A stretch of DNA of 64,000 nucleotides from UBA2588 sp002339805 (GTDB lineage Bacteria; Chloroflexota; Dehalococcoidia; Lucifugimonadales; UBA3495), in NCBI GenBank assembly GCA_045562555.1, contig JBJKVO010000015.1, positions 372,001 through 436,000 of the forward strand. Reading direction: 5' to 3'. A program made the position numbers and the translations under genes. Every line of letters starts with the position of its first letter. Positions within the stretch are counted from its first letter, which is position 1. The notes under the pieces are model-generated. The model did not search any database and had not been told where the DNA came from. It worked only from the letters and a program-made list of their open reading frames with translations. Of the stretch, positions 17,391 to 26,730 are shown piece after piece.

Positions 17391-18215
17391 ATGGGTATTT
17401 TATATATGATAGGCACCCCAATCGGTAATTTGAACGATATTACCATGCGGGCTCTGGATATTTTAAAGTCTGTTAATTTGATTGCATGTGAAGACACTAG
17501 AGTTACTCGGAAACTTTTGAATCACTATAATATCCAAACTAGAACTATTAGTTGCAATAGTCATAATTGGGCTACTCGGATTAATAGACTGTCTAATGAA
17601 TTAGATGATGGTGATGTAGCCTATGTGACTGATGCGGGCATGCCCTCTATCAGTGATCCCGGTTGGGAAATAACCGCCGCATTACGTGAACTTGGACATT
17701 CAATTGAGGTAATACCAGGAGTATCTGCTGTAACTACTGCCCTTACGATTTCTGGTATTGATGCAAGTACTTTTACATTTTTAGGATTCTTGCCTAGAAA
17801 AGAAAATGATGCCATAGATGTGTTATCGGCATATTACAGAATGGGTCTACCAATAGTTTTTTTTGAATCTCCGCATAGACTGATAAAAACATTGGCCCGT
17901 ATTCAAACTAGATTTGAAGATAGTTATTTGACTGTGTGCAGAGAATTAACTAAATATTACGAAGAAATATTTACAGGTACCATACAGGAAGCAGTAGAAC
18001 ATTTTAGCCAACCTAAGGGGGAATTGGTTGTAATCATACATCCCGGAGAGAAAGGTTTAGATTTTGCTTCCGATGAGGAGACTCAAAAAATGTTGCTTAA
18101 CGAAATAACTAGAATGAAAACTGAAGGTGTTCAGTCTAAGATTGCGATTAGGCAGATTTCACTGAAGTTGGGTATTAGTCGCAATATCGTTTACAAGCAA
18201 TGGATTAATTCGTGA
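17391..18215 (+). CDS. rsmI: 16S rRNA (cytidine1402-2'-O)-methyltransferase RsmI
   Basis: Methylates the 2'-O of C1402 in the ribosomal decoding centre using SAM. The 274-aa protein has the full signature: MGILYMIGTPIGNLNDITMRA, LIACEDTRVTRKLL, YVTDAGMPSISDPG, VIPGVSAVTTAL, GFLPRK and FFESPHRL. The start matches the family N-terminus although no strong ribosome site is visible. Followed after 13 bp by the MFS gene on the same strand, so the two may be co-transcribed. Confidence 0.96.
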   Translation: MGILYMIGTPIGNLNDITMRALDILKSVNLIACEDTRVTRKLLNHYNIQTRTISCNSHNWATRINRLSNELDDGDVAYVTDAGMPSISDPGWEITAALRELGHSIEVIPGVSAVTTALTISGIDASTFTFLGFLPRKENDAIDVLSAYYRMGLPIVFFESPHRLIKTLARIQTRFEDSYLTVCRELTKYYEEIFTGTIQEAVEHFSQPKGELVVIIHPGEKGLDFASDEETQKMLLNEITRMKTEGVQSKIAIRQISLKLGISRNIVYKQWINS

Positions 18216-18228
18216 TTATGGATCTGTT

Positions 18229-19554
18229 ATGAGTGAGCCTGTTTCTAACCGCTTGGAAACTACTCTAGGCAAAACTGTGCGAGTAATCCGACATCCAAAA
18301 GATATATTCTATGGTTGGTGGATTGCAGTATTAAGTGGATTTGTTATGGTCATAGCTACAGTGCCTTTGTTTCATGCTATGTCAGTGTGGGCAGTAGCCA
18401 TTGAAGCTCATTTCGGATGGTCAAGATTACAAATTGGAGCCGCGTTAGCTTTTACTAGGATTGAGGGCGGATTTATGGGTCCAGTAGAAGGCTATTTGAC
18501 TGACCGGTATGGTACTCGCCGTGTGGTATTGATAGGGTTATTGATATGTGGTGTGGGTTGGTTGCTTTTTTCTCGAATGGACAATTTGTATATGTTCTAC
18601 ATTGCATATTTGGTTATGGCATTGGGTCAAGGACTGGGAAGTTGGCTACCCACTATGACTGTGATAAATCATTGGTTTATTAAAAACAGAGCAATGGCTA
18701 TGGGTGTTTCAAATATGATTAGCCGAGCTGGAGCATTGGTGCTTGTGCCAGGCATTGCATGGATGATAGACCCTGATAAATCAAGATTGGGTTGGTCTAA
18801 TACTGCGCTAGTGATAGGTATAGCGACATTAGTATTGGCGGTTCCTATTTCTAGGTTAATAAAGAACAACCCAGCGGAAGTCGGATTGCTTCCTGACGGG
18901 GAGATACCAGAACCAAAAGACTCTTCTCTAAATGCAACTAATTCAACTCAAGATACTCATGAAGGAGATTTCACTGCAATGGAAGCGATTAAAACTCCAG
19001 TTTTTTGGTTTATCGCTTTTGGTCATGGTTTCACTTCAATGATTATATTAGCTATGTTCTCACATCTGGGGTTAATGATAAAAGATTTAGGATTTCCAAT
19101 AACGACTACAGGTCAAGTGGTTAGCGTATACATTTTTGTGGCTCTCATATTTCAGTTGGTGGGAGGTTATGTTGGAGACCATCTGCCTAAAAATATAGCT
19201 CTGTTTATATTCAGTACAATTCAAGCTATTGCTGTGCTTATTTTGATAGTGGCGCATTCATTCTGGGCATTGATGTTGTTTGGCATCATGTTTGGCATGG
19301 GATTTGGGGGCAGGAATCCCTTAACTGTTGCGATAAGAGGAGATTATTTTGGCAGAAACTCGTTTGGCAAAATATTGGGCATTTCTACTGTTCCTATGAA
19401 TGTGTTACTGCTTATATCTCCATTAATGGCGGGCTGGATTAAAGATGAAACCGGCAGTTATAACATCGCTATTTTGATATTAGCAGGGTTTAACATGTTA
19501 GGGGGCATAATGTTCCTTATATCAAAAAAGCCCACTAAAAAAGCACTGTCATAG
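18229..19554 (+). CDS. MFS transporter
   Basis: Integral membrane protein of 441 aa with about 12 hydrophobic segments in two sets of six, separated by a polar loop near residues 220-245. The motif between helices 2 and 3 reads GYLTDRYGTRRVVL, the signature-A pattern of the major facilitator superfamily. GYVGDHLPKNIAL is its echo in the second half. It resembles the monocarboxylate/oxalate-antiporter branch, so organic-acid transport is a reasonable guess. The gene is followed by the nucleoside hydrolase after 14 bp. Confidence 0.9.
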   Translation: MSEPVSNRLETTLGKTVRVIRHPKDIFYGWWIAVLSGFVMVIATVPLFHAMSVWAVAIEAHFGWSRLQIGAALAFTRIEGGFMGPVEGYLTDRYGTRRVVLIGLLICGVGWLLFSRMDNLYMFYIAYLVMALGQGLGSWLPTMTVINHWFIKNRAMAMGVSNMISRAGALVLVPGIAWMIDPDKSRLGWSNTALVIGIATLVLAVPISRLIKNNPAEVGLLPDGEIPEPKDSSLNATNSTQDTHEGDFTAMEAIKTPVFWFIAFGHGFTSMIILAMFSHLGLMIKDLGFPITTTGQVVSVYIFVALIFQLVGGYVGDHLPKNIALFIFSTIQAIAVLILIVAHSFWALMLFGIMFGMGFGGRNPLTVAIRGDYFGRNSFGKILGISTVPMNVLLLISPLMAGWIKDETGSYNIAILILAGFNMLGGIMFLISKKPTKKALS

Positions 19555-19568
19555 GTTTGGAGTATTTC

Positions 19569-20505
19569 ATGGCAGCGTAAAATCATAATAGATACAGATC
19601 CTGGTCAAGATGATGCTGTTGCAATTCTCATAGCTTTAGCGTCTCCCGAATTGGAGGTAATGGGGATTACATGTGTCGCAGGTAATGTTCCATTAGAATT
19701 AACGGGCACTAATGCTCGTAAAATCTTAGAATTGGCTGGTAGAGCTGATATCCCGGTGTTCTTAGGTTCCGAACAGCCTTTGGAACGTAGACTAGTGACT
19801 GCGGAACATGCCCACGGAAAAACCGGTCTTGATGGTCCCGAACTACCTGATCCTAAGATAAAATATCAGGATTTGTCTGCTATAGATTTTATTATTGATA
19901 GTGTTAAACAAGCAGATTCTAAAAGTATCACCCTTTGTCCGTTAGGACCTTTGACTAACATAGCTAGAGCATTTAAGAAATCTCCAGACATAATCCCAAG
20001 AGTTCAAGAGATAGTTTTGATGGGAGGGGGATTCTTTGAAGGAGGAAACGTTACACCTTCGGCTGAGTTTAATATTTATGTGGATCCGCATGCAGCTGAG
20101 GAAGTCATACAGTCTGGAGTCCCTATAGTTATGCATCCTTTGGATGTTACGCATGAAGTGATAACTTCTCCTGATGTCATCCAGAGGCTTAAGGATTTAA
20201 ATAACTATCCAGCTCAAGTGACAGCAGAAATGCTGGGGTTCTACGAGAGATTCAATGGGGAAAAGTATGGATACGAAGGCGCTCCATTACATGATCCTAA
20301 TGTTATTGTGTATTTGCTTAAGCCGGAGCTTTATCAGGGCAAATTGATAAATGTTCAGGTTGAAACTGAGTCCGAATTAACTATGGGCATGACGGTCGCT
20401 GACTGGTGGAATGCAACCGGCAGGCCCAAGAATGTATTTTTTGTTCGGCACGCAGATAGAGAAGAGGTCTTTAATGTGATTACTAACCTCTTGGGTAAAT
20501 ATTAA
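19569..20505 (+). CDS. Nucleoside hydrolase with apparent 1-nt frameshift at its start
   Basis: Inosine-uridine nucleoside hydrolase family, which cleaves the N-glycosidic bond of ribonucleosides with a Ca2+-bound aspartate cluster. The signature DTDPGQDDA is encoded at 19591-19617, with VLMGGG and the late HDPNV His downstream. The well-placed ATG at 19569 (TTGGAG 6 bp before it) runs into TAA after three codons, and the signature lies in the next frame. Removing one base near 19572-19578 restores one frame from that ATG. The first in-frame ATG, at 19651, would lose the metal-binding motif. So this is either an error or a real frameshift. The rest is intact. Confidence 0.8.
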
Positions 20506-21029
20506 GATTCTATAATTTCTACGGTATTGATTGTTAATCGCTCAGCCGGGGTACTTTGTTCCCCGCTAGGTTTGGTGTAGTCAATAGCAATGGTTGCTAA
20601 TGTTTCTAGCACGTCATCTCCATCAGTTAGAAATCCGAAAATAGTATAGTTTGGAGGCAAAGGTACATCAGCACCGTGCACTATAAAGAACTGAGAGCCA
20701 TTAGTGTTAGGTCCCGCGTTAGCCATAGCTAGTGTTCCACGTGTATATGGCCTGGATACTGCTTCATCATTAAATTGATATCCTGGTCCACCTGAACCGG
20801 TACCTCGCGGGCAACCACCTTGAATCATGAAGTCTTTAATTACTCTATGGAAGCATCCGTTATCGTAAAATCCTTCGCGGGCTAGAAATATGAAGTTGTT
20901 AGTTGTGACAGGAACTTCATCAGTGAATAATTCTAAAGTTATGTCGCCTTTTGAGGTTTTAAGAATTGCGGAATATTTTTTTCCTTCTTCCAAAGTGTTT
21001 TCTGGGGCACTGTCATATCTTTTTATCAT
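20502..21029 (-). CDS. Cyclophilin-type peptidyl-prolyl cis-trans isomerase
   Basis: Protein-folding catalyst of 175 aa, cytoplasmic (no signal peptide). Cyclophilin motifs are FHRVIKDFMIQGG (catalytic Arg, with Phe and Gln), GTGSGGPGYQF, GTLAMANAGPNTNGSQFFI and FGFLTDGDDVL. GGAG lies 6 bp before the ATG. Its stop codon interlocks with that of the nucleoside hydrolase (TTAA at 20502-20505). Confidence 0.95.
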   Translation of the reverse strand: MIKRYDSAPENTLEEGKKYSAILKTSKGDITLELFTDEVPVTTNNFIFLAREGFYDNGCFHRVIKDFMIQGGCPRGTGSGGPGYQFNDEAVSRPYTRGTLAMANAGPNTNGSQFFIVHGADVPLPPNYTIFGFLTDGDDVLETLATIAIDYTKPSGEQSTPAERLTINTVEIIES

Positions 21030-21141
21030 TGTTTCTCCGGATGATTATTAAATTATCAGTATTTTATATGTGCTGAATCGTTACACAGTATACAATAAAT
21101 ACTAGCAAATCCAGAAATATATACACAAGGAAGGTGAACTG

Positions 21142-22179
21142 ATGGGAGTTTTTGAAAATATCTCGATACCAGGGCACGAAATGGTCAATTTTTTCCAAGA
21201 TGAATCAGTAGGATTAAAGTCCATTATCGCAGTTCATAATTCCACCTTGGGGCCGACATGCGGAGGTCTGAGAATCTGGCCATATGAATCAGAAGAAGCA
21301 GCACTTCAAGATGTCTTGAATTTGTCTAGAGCGATGACTTATAAATCTGCAATGGCAGATCTGGAACTAGGCGGAGGTAAAGCAGTTATTTGGTTAGATA
21401 AAAACCAGAGTAAGACAGAAGAATTAATTCGGTCGTACGCTAGGTTTTTAGATACACTGGGAGGCAAATATATCACTACTACTGATGTTGGAAGTGATGT
21501 AAATGATCTGCAATGGATATCGGAAGAAACCAACCATGTGGTGGGCTTACCCGTAGATCAAGGAGGATCAGGAGATACTTCTATAATGACTGGGCTGGGA
21601 GTCTATTTGGGGATGAAAGCCTGTGCTAAGCACCTTTGGGGCAGCGATTCTTTAGAAGGCAAGACAGTAGCTTTTCAAGGGTTTGGGAAAGTTGCTAAAC
21701 AGGCTGCTATCCACCTTGCAAAAGAAGGCGTGAATCTAGTCGCGACTGATATAGATGGAGCTAAGCTAGAACAAGCCAGTGAGTTAGGAGCTAGCATTGT
21801 TGGTATTTCAGAAATTTATGACGTTCAAGCTGATATTTTTTCTCCCTGCGCTCTAGGAGGAACTATAAATTCGAACACTATTTCAAGGTTATCTGCTGAA
21901 ATTATAGCCGGTGGAGCTAATAACCAGCTGGAGTCCGATGAAACTTGTGAGATTCTTAAAGAGACAGGGATTGTATACGCTCCTGATTATGTAATAAATG
22001 CAGGCGGGATCATAAACGCTTCTTGTGAAATTGGCAGTGAATATAGTGAACAAAGATCACTGGAAAAGACGGAAAAAATATTTGATATTACTCTGAATAT
22101 TCTCAATCTTGCTTTAGAACAAAATGTTAGTACTGTTGAAGCTTGTGAGAAAATAGTGGCTGATAAATTGTCTGGTTGA
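21142..22179 (+). CDS. Glu/Leu/Phe/Val dehydrogenase family protein (leucine dehydrogenase-like)
   Basis: NAD(P)-dependent oxidative deamination of an amino acid, most like leucine/phenylalanine dehydrogenases in length (345 aa). The dimerisation domain has GPTCGGLRIWPY, MTYKSAMADLELGGGKAVIW (two catalytic Lys) and TTDVGSDVNDL. The Rossmann domain has TVAFQGFGKVAKQAA. GAANNQL and APDYVINAGGIIN complete the pattern. A GGAAGG site precedes the ATG. It could run in either direction in amino-acid catabolism; the nitroreductase downstream gives no clue. Confidence 0.92.
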   Translation: MGVFENISIPGHEMVNFFQDESVGLKSIIAVHNSTLGPTCGGLRIWPYESEEAALQDVLNLSRAMTYKSAMADLELGGGKAVIWLDKNQSKTEELIRSYARFLDTLGGKYITTTDVGSDVNDLQWISEETNHVVGLPVDQGGSGDTSIMTGLGVYLGMKACAKHLWGSDSLEGKTVAFQGFGKVAKQAAIHLAKEGVNLVATDIDGAKLEQASELGASIVGISEIYDVQADIFSPCALGGTINSNTISRLSAEIIAGGANNQLESDETCEILKETGIVYAPDYVINAGGIINASCEIGSEYSEQRSLEKTEKIFDITLNILNLALEQNVSTVEACEKIVADKLSG

Positions 22180-22237
22180 ATTTTAACAATTCTTCTATAA
22201 TTAATCTTGAGAGAGGGAGTCAATAAAGGAGATTAAT

Positions 22238-22798
22238 ATGGCAGATATATCTGAGGTTATTCGATCCAGAAGAAATATAAAAGAATTCACGGACACGCCC
22301 ATCTCTCGGTCACAGATTGAAACATTATTAGAGTTAGCAACATGGGCTCCAAATCATCGGAATACTGAGCCATGGAGGTTTGCAGTTGTACAAAAAGGAT
22401 CTGATGTGCGACAGCAAATTGGTGAAGGGATGATTAAGCTTCTGGAAGACACGAGTAAAACGACTTTGAATGAAATTCAGCGTGAAAGAATCATTGACGA
22501 GGTACGAGATCATCCGAGCTTGGTATATGTGTTTAGTTTGGTTGGCGAGAATGATGAGGTTACCGAAGAAAATTACGGTGCTGTATGTTGTGCTATACAA
22601 AATATACAACTAGCTGCGACTTCTATGGGATTGGCAGTCAGCTGGTCAACAGGTCGTCTAGGTAAGATAGGCGGATTAAAAGAAATCCTAGGTATAAGTT
22701 ATGATGCTAAATGTGCAGGTATTTTAACTATAGGATATTCCGATTTAATGATTGAAAAATCCAGGATTAGCCATCAAGAATTAACTGATTGGTTATGA
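22238..22798 (+). CDS. Nitroreductase family protein
   Basis: FMN-dependent NAD(P)H oxidoreductase fold of 186 aa. It begins with the typical VIRSRRNIKEFTDTPI and continues with LELATWAPNHRNTEPWRFAV, the FMN phosphate-contacting region. AVCCAIQNIQLAATSMGLAVSW is the second hallmark. The substrate is not predictable. A strong AAGGAG site precedes the ATG. The gene ends just before the hairpin at 22808-22841. Confidence 0.92.
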   Translation: MADISEVIRSRRNIKEFTDTPISRSQIETLLELATWAPNHRNTEPWRFAVVQKGSDVRQQIGEGMIKLLEDTSKTTLNEIQRERIIDEVRDHPSLVYVFSLVGENDEVTEENYGAVCCAIQNIQLAATSMGLAVSWSTGRLGKIGGLKEILGISYDAKCAGILTIGYSDLMIEKSRISHQELTDWL

Positions 22799-22807
22799 TG
22801 ATACACA

Positions 22808-22841
22808 GTTACTTACTCCTATATGATTAGGAGTAAGTAAC
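22808..22841. terminator. Bidirectional hairpin terminator
   Basis: A perfect 14-bp stem (22808-22821 with 22828-22841) with loop TATGAT, followed by GTTTTAA on the plus side. It separates the convergent nitroreductase and CDGSH genes. Confidence 0.8.
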
Positions 22842-22851
22842 CTGTTTTAAC

Positions 22852-23058
22852 TTAACGAGCTACAGAATCTGCTTCAAATCCACCGGATCGGTGTGCACTG
22901 TCACAGAAAGGTTTATTTTCTGACAGTCCACAACGGCAGAAAGAAACCCATTGTCCTTCAGGAATGCTATATGCATTTCCGTCTTTGTCGGTGATGCTGA
23001 TAGGTCCAGTAACTCTAAGTGGTCCGTTTTCACGGATTTCTACGTTGACGTCGGCCAT
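22852..23058 (-). CDS. CDGSH-type iron-sulfur protein
   Basis: A 68-aa protein with a single CDGSH-type zinc-finger-like motif: C-R-C-G-L-S-E-N-K-P-F-C-D-S-A-H. The three Cys and one His bind a [2Fe-2S] cluster (mitoNEET-like). It has no membrane segment. The likely role is electron transfer or cluster storage. A GAGGAG site lies before the ATG at 23058. Confidence 0.9.
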   Translation of the reverse strand: MADVNVEIRENGPLRVTGPISITDKDGNAYSIPEGQWVSFCRCGLSENKPFCDSAHRSGGFEADSVAR

Positions 23059-23122
23059 GATTATTCTCCTCTAACTAAAATTCACTTCCTCAAAAAGAGT
23101 GTGCCAATATTAGAGTTACGTG

Positions 23123-23803
23123 TCAAGCGAGTTTACGGTTGCAATAAATGGATATTATTAAAGAAAGTATCGACAATATGATTATCATAAGCCCAACTCT
23201 TACAGACACTGAAAACCAAAAAGGCAGAGGATACATCATTAACAAATAATCTGTGGCGGGATTTAGTATCCAGTCGTCGTTATTGAAGCTGACCAGATGA
23301 AATAAAAGGAACATCTGCTCAAACGCAAATAGCATAAGAATGCCTACCAAGATTGTAAGTATGAGAGTGATACTAGAAGAAATTATGATCAATTGCCAAA
23401 ATCGTTTTTTAGCGTATGGGTTTCGCATATATCCAATAATAGTTGCTATCAGAATCCCAAGAGTTAATATAAATAATGCATAGATATAATGAATAATAGT
23501 TTTAACATCCTTCATATGTGATATTTCTGTGCTGTTAAATACAGATGTGTTGGGGGAGTTAGGAAAAGGTATATTTAAACTTGATTGACGAGAATTAAAA
23601 TAATATCTGATGCCTTTAGATATTTCTTCTAATTCGTCAAGATTTAAGTAGGTAGTCTTTGAAATTTTGTAGTTTTCAAAACTTCTTTTCTGGTATCCAA
23701 CGTCATTAATGTTCCAGATTACAGAAGCTGTTATAACTAAAATAGAAAATGCAAACACAGTTACTATTTGATAAGAAATGGATGCTTGAATTCGTGAAAT
23801 CAT
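23123..23803 (-). CDS. Hypothetical membrane protein, 226 aa
   Basis: Four clear hydrophobic segments (about residues 10-29, 104-124, 136-160 and 196-219) with a polar loop of about 75 residues after the first. I recognise no family. There is no ribosome binding site, and a perfect TATAAT (rc of 23816-23821) lies only 12 bp upstream of the ATG, so the transcript would have almost no leader. It is divergent from mazG across 57 bp. Confidence 0.65.
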   Translation of the reverse strand: MISRIQASISYQIVTVFAFSILVITASVIWNINDVGYQKRSFENYKISKTTYLNLDELEEISKGIRYYFNSRQSSLNIPFPNSPNTSVFNSTEISHMKDVKTIIHYIYALFILTLGILIATIIGYMRNPYAKKRFWQLIIISSSITLILTILVGILMLFAFEQMFLLFHLVSFNNDDWILNPATDYLLMMYPLPFWFSVSVRVGLMIIILSILSLIISIYCNRKLA

Positions 23804-23815
23804 TACTATGTTCTA

Positions 23816-23821
23816 ATTATA
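23816..23821 (-). promoter_or_regulatory. -10 element of the 23123-23803 gene
   Basis: A perfect TATAAT on the minus strand ends 12 bp before the ATG at 23803, giving a leader of only about 5 nt. The -35 is poor. Confidence 0.4.
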
Positions 23822-23826
23822 CACAG

Positions 23827-23854
23827 TTGTCGAATCAGAAATTGTTTATATAAT
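23827..23854 (+). promoter_or_regulatory. Promoter of mazG, apparently leaderless
   Basis: -35 TTGTCG (23827-23832), 16-bp spacer, perfect -10 TATAAT (23849-23854). Only six bases separate the -10 from the ATG at 23861, so transcription should begin at or next to the start codon. No Shine-Dalgarno sequence is present, which agrees. Confidence 0.55.
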
Positions 23855-23860
23855 TCAGAT

Positions 23861-24643
23861 ATGACTAATATAAATAACAAATTTGATGAATTGGTAGATC
23901 TCATAGCTACATTGAGATCAGAAAATGGTTGCCCTTGGGATAGGGAGCAAACTCATCAATCTCTCAAACGTAATCTCATAGAAGAATGCTACGAAGTGTT
24001 AGAAGCAATAGAAAACAAGGACACTAAAGGCATTGTCGAAGAATTAGGTGATGTTTTGCTGCAGATCATGTTGCATGCGCAGATCTTGTCAGAGACGGAG
24101 GCGGTATCAATTGATGATGTTATTCAAGGGCTATCGGATAAAATGATCCGGCGACATCCTCACGTTTTTGGCGATGAATCGGCTGATTCCGCGGAAGAAG
24201 TTAAGCAAAATTGGGAAGTCCTGAAAGCGAACGAAAAACGAGGTCAAAAACCAACAGAGAATATATTTAATATTCCTTCGGATTTGCCATCTTTGCATTA
24301 TGCACAAATACTACAAGATAGAGCAGTCAAACAAGGGTTTGACTGGGATGATGTATCAGGAGTGTTGGACAAAATTCAAGAAGAAGCTAGAGAAGTGACT
24401 GAAGCTGAATCCTATGAAGAAAAAGAAGATGAAATCGGAGATTTAATCTTTACTCTAGTAAACCTTAGTCGACGTTTAGACGTTCACGCTGATTCTGCAT
24501 TGAGATCTGCGAATATTAAATTCAAGCTAAGGTTTGAGTTAATGGTTAAATTAGCAACAGAGGATGGGTTAGAGTTTCAAGATTTGCCATTAGAGGTTCA
24601 GGATAAATACTGGGACAAGGCAAAAGTAATATTACGTTCTTAA
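23861..24643 (+). CDS. mazG: Nucleoside triphosphate pyrophosphohydrolase MazG
   Basis: Housekeeping NTP pyrophosphohydrolase of 260 aa with two MazG modules. The first has CPWDREQTHQSLKRNLIEECYEVLEAIE, then ELGDVLLQIMLHAQI and RRHPHVFGD. The second has GFDWDDVSGVLDKIQEEAREV and EDEIGDLIFTLVNLSRR. The EExxE and ExxD metal-binding sets are intact in both. It clears aberrant dNTPs and may lower ppGpp. The mRNA looks leaderless (see 23827-23854). Confidence 0.96.
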   Translation: MTNINNKFDELVDLIATLRSENGCPWDREQTHQSLKRNLIEECYEVLEAIENKDTKGIVEELGDVLLQIMLHAQILSETEAVSIDDVIQGLSDKMIRRHPHVFGDESADSAEEVKQNWEVLKANEKRGQKPTENIFNIPSDLPSLHYAQILQDRAVKQGFDWDDVSGVLDKIQEEAREVTEAESYEEKEDEIGDLIFTLVNLSRRLDVHADSALRSANIKFKLRFELMVKLATEDGLEFQDLPLEVQDKYWDKAKVILRS

Positions 24644-24648
24644 TGAGA

Positions 24649-25497
24649 TTACATATCTTTTTTCAAAGCGAAGGTTGAATCTAGGTAATATATTCCTCCG
24701 GTTAGCAATGAATCCAATACACTCAAAATACCTGATTGAGTATTGTTGCTTTGGGCTCGTATTGCGAGTTTGTCGGCGAAGCTTTTTTTGGGTTTTAGTT
24801 TAATAGTTCGCCGTTTGGCCCCAGATAACTCTACTGCTTTATCGAGGGTTTCATCGAATCCACCGAGTTCATCTATCAGATTTAATTCTTTCGCTGTGTT
24901 GCCCGTAAATATCTCTCCAGTTGTAACATTATCTAGTTCATCGCCATAAACACTTCTAGATTCGCTGACTACACCTACAAAATTATCGTAAACTTCTTTA
25001 AGCAGTGAATTAAATTTTTGATTTTCCTCTTCGGTGCTTTCTCTCCAAAATCCACCCATATCTTTGTATTTCCCTTGGGTGAATACAGAGTACTGGATTC
25101 CAATTTTTGATAGCAATTGTTCAGCAACAGGTTTAACGAATATAACACCGATGGAACCGACAACTGTTGTTGGTAACGCTGTGATGTGGCGTGCGCCGCA
25201 GGCTAAATAATAACCTCCTGACGCTCCTACTTCTCTGATGTAAGCAACCACTGGTTTTGAATCAGCAACTTTTTTAATTTCATGGAACAATACTTCTGTA
25301 CCAGCGGCGGATCCTCCAGGTGATTTGATATCTAATAGTAATGCTTTGTATTTGGGAGATTGATTGACTTTTCTTAGCAATTCGCAGTAAGCGTTGATAT
25401 TTAATTTATCTCCAATAACTCCGTGGATTTCCATTACAGCGATTTTAGATTTGTTTCTAAAGAAGAGTAACTTAAATAAAAAGACAAAGACTCTCAT
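24649..25497 (-). CDS. sppA: Signal peptide peptidase SppA-like serine protease
   Basis: Short-form (282 aa) S49 peptidase that degrades cleaved signal peptides at the membrane. The nucleophile Ser lies in EVGASGGYYLACGA, and the catalytic Lys is likely that in FTQGKYKDMGGFWRESTEEE. IKSPGGSAAGTE is the other conserved block. A short hydrophobic N-terminus (residues 1-10) is a weak anchor, so localisation is uncertain. GGAG precedes the ATG with a 9-bp gap. It converges on mazG with a 5-bp gap. Confidence 0.92.
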   Translation of the reverse strand: MRVFVFLFKLLFFRNKSKIAVMEIHGVIGDKLNINAYCELLRKVNQSPKYKALLLDIKSPGGSAAGTEVLFHEIKKVADSKPVVAYIREVGASGGYYLACGARHITALPTTVVGSIGVIFVKPVAEQLLSKIGIQYSVFTQGKYKDMGGFWRESTEEENQKFNSLLKEVYDNFVGVVSESRSVYGDELDNVTTGEIFTGNTAKELNLIDELGGFDETLDKAVELSGAKRRTIKLKPKKSFADKLAIRAQSNNTQSGILSVLDSLLTGGIYYLDSTFALKKDM

Positions 25498-25647
25498 AAA
25501 TAATGACTCCGAAGGTAAGTATTTATATCTATTATATGGTGATGTACATACGATAGCTAGTTTCTTGACACTGTATCGGCGCTAACGTAGTATCGTCTCA
25601 ATTCGAATTCAAAATTTTATATTTCATGATTATATTAGGAGTTTCTT

Positions 25648-26730
25648 ATGGAATTTGGTTTATTTATGATGCCGCTACATCCACCTCATAGGTCTTATGC
25701 AGATTCTTATGATAGAGATTTAGATTTAATCGTCCGAGCTGATAAGCTTGGATTTAAAGAAGTTTGGGTAGGAGAGCATGTCACTGAAAAATGGGAAAAT
25801 GCTCCTTGTCCTGACTTATTATTAGCAAAAGCATCTGCAATGACAGAAAATATATTGTTGGGAACAGGAGTGAGTCTTTTAACATTGCATAATCCTGTTG
25901 AGCTAGGACATAGGATAGCGATGTTAGATCATTTGACACGAGGTAGACTCCAATGGGGTATCGGGCATCGAGCAATTGCAGAAGATTTGAAATTATTTGG
26001 CTTGGATCACTTGCAAGGTGATGAAGTGAGAGAACGGGCGGCGGAAGCTTTAGATTTGATACTGGAAATGTGGCAGTCAGAAGGTGAGTTCTCTTTCAAA
26101 GGAAAATATTTTGATATTAACGCTCCTGCGTTAGATCCAGTAAGAGAGCGTGGTTTTCACATGAGACCATTGCAACAACCTCATCCTCCTATTTTTGCCG
26201 CAGCAAGTTCTAGTCGTTCAGCCTCTATAAGGACCGCAGCTCAAAGAGGGTACAAACCTATGAGCAGTTCGGGGTTGGCTCCTAGATATTTAGCAGAACA
26301 TTGGAATGTTATTGAAGATGCTGCCGCAGAAGCAGGTACAGAAGTTAATAGGAGTGATTGGCGAGTCGCTAGAGACGTCTTCATAGCAGAGACTGATGAG
26401 ATCGCTCGAGAGAGAGCAAAGGCAGTGTTGGGTAGAAATTACATACAGCATCAATTGCCTAATAGAGCTAATTCTGGTCAGATTCAAAATGCGAAGATTA
26501 ATGATGATGTCGCTGATGATGATTTAGATGTTGATTACATGATTGATAATATTTGGATAGTTGGTGGCCCTAAGGAATGTGCTGATAAAATTAGAAATTT
26601 ATACAACGAAGTGGGTGGATTCGGACACTTGTTAGCGATCACTCAAGATCCAGATGATCCAAGCTGGGAACATGAAACCTTAGATCTGTTACAAGAAGAA
26701 GTAGCTCCGCTGGTTTCAGATTTAATTTAG
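25648..26730 (+). CDS. LLM-class flavin-dependent oxidoreductase (360 aa)
   Basis: Luciferase-like monooxygenase with MEFGLFMMPLHPPHRSY, KEVWVGEHVTEKWE and NILLGTGVSLLTLHNPVELGHRIAMLDHL, then GRLQWGIGHRA. This is the long LLM type with an extended insertion, as in limonene-monooxygenase-like and alkanal-monooxygenase-like enzymes. The substrate is unknown. AGGAG lies 8 bp before the ATG. The stop codon interlocks with the convergent M24 peptidase gene (TTAG at 26727-26730). Third LLM paralog in the window. Confidence 0.92.
   Translation: MEFGLFMMPLHPPHRSYADSYDRDLDLIVRADKLGFKEVWVGEHVTEKWENAPCPDLLLAKASAMTENILLGTGVSLLTLHNPVELGHRIAMLDHLTRGRLQWGIGHRAIAEDLKLFGLDHLQGDEVRERAAEALDLILEMWQSEGEFSFKGKYFDINAPALDPVRERGFHMRPLQQPHPPIFAAASSSRSASIRTAAQRGYKPMSSSGLAPRYLAEHWNVIEDAAAEAGTEVNRSDWRVARDVFIAETDEIARERAKAVLGRNYIQHQLPNRANSGQIQNAKINDDVADDDLDVDYMIDNIWIVGGPKECADKIRNLYNEVGGFGHLLAITQDPDDPSWEHETLDLLQEEVAPLVSDLI

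Noticed and set aside
19651..20505. Nucleoside hydrolase starting at the ATG at 19651
   Set aside because: It would drop the DTDPGQDDA metal-binding motif encoded just upstream in the same frame.
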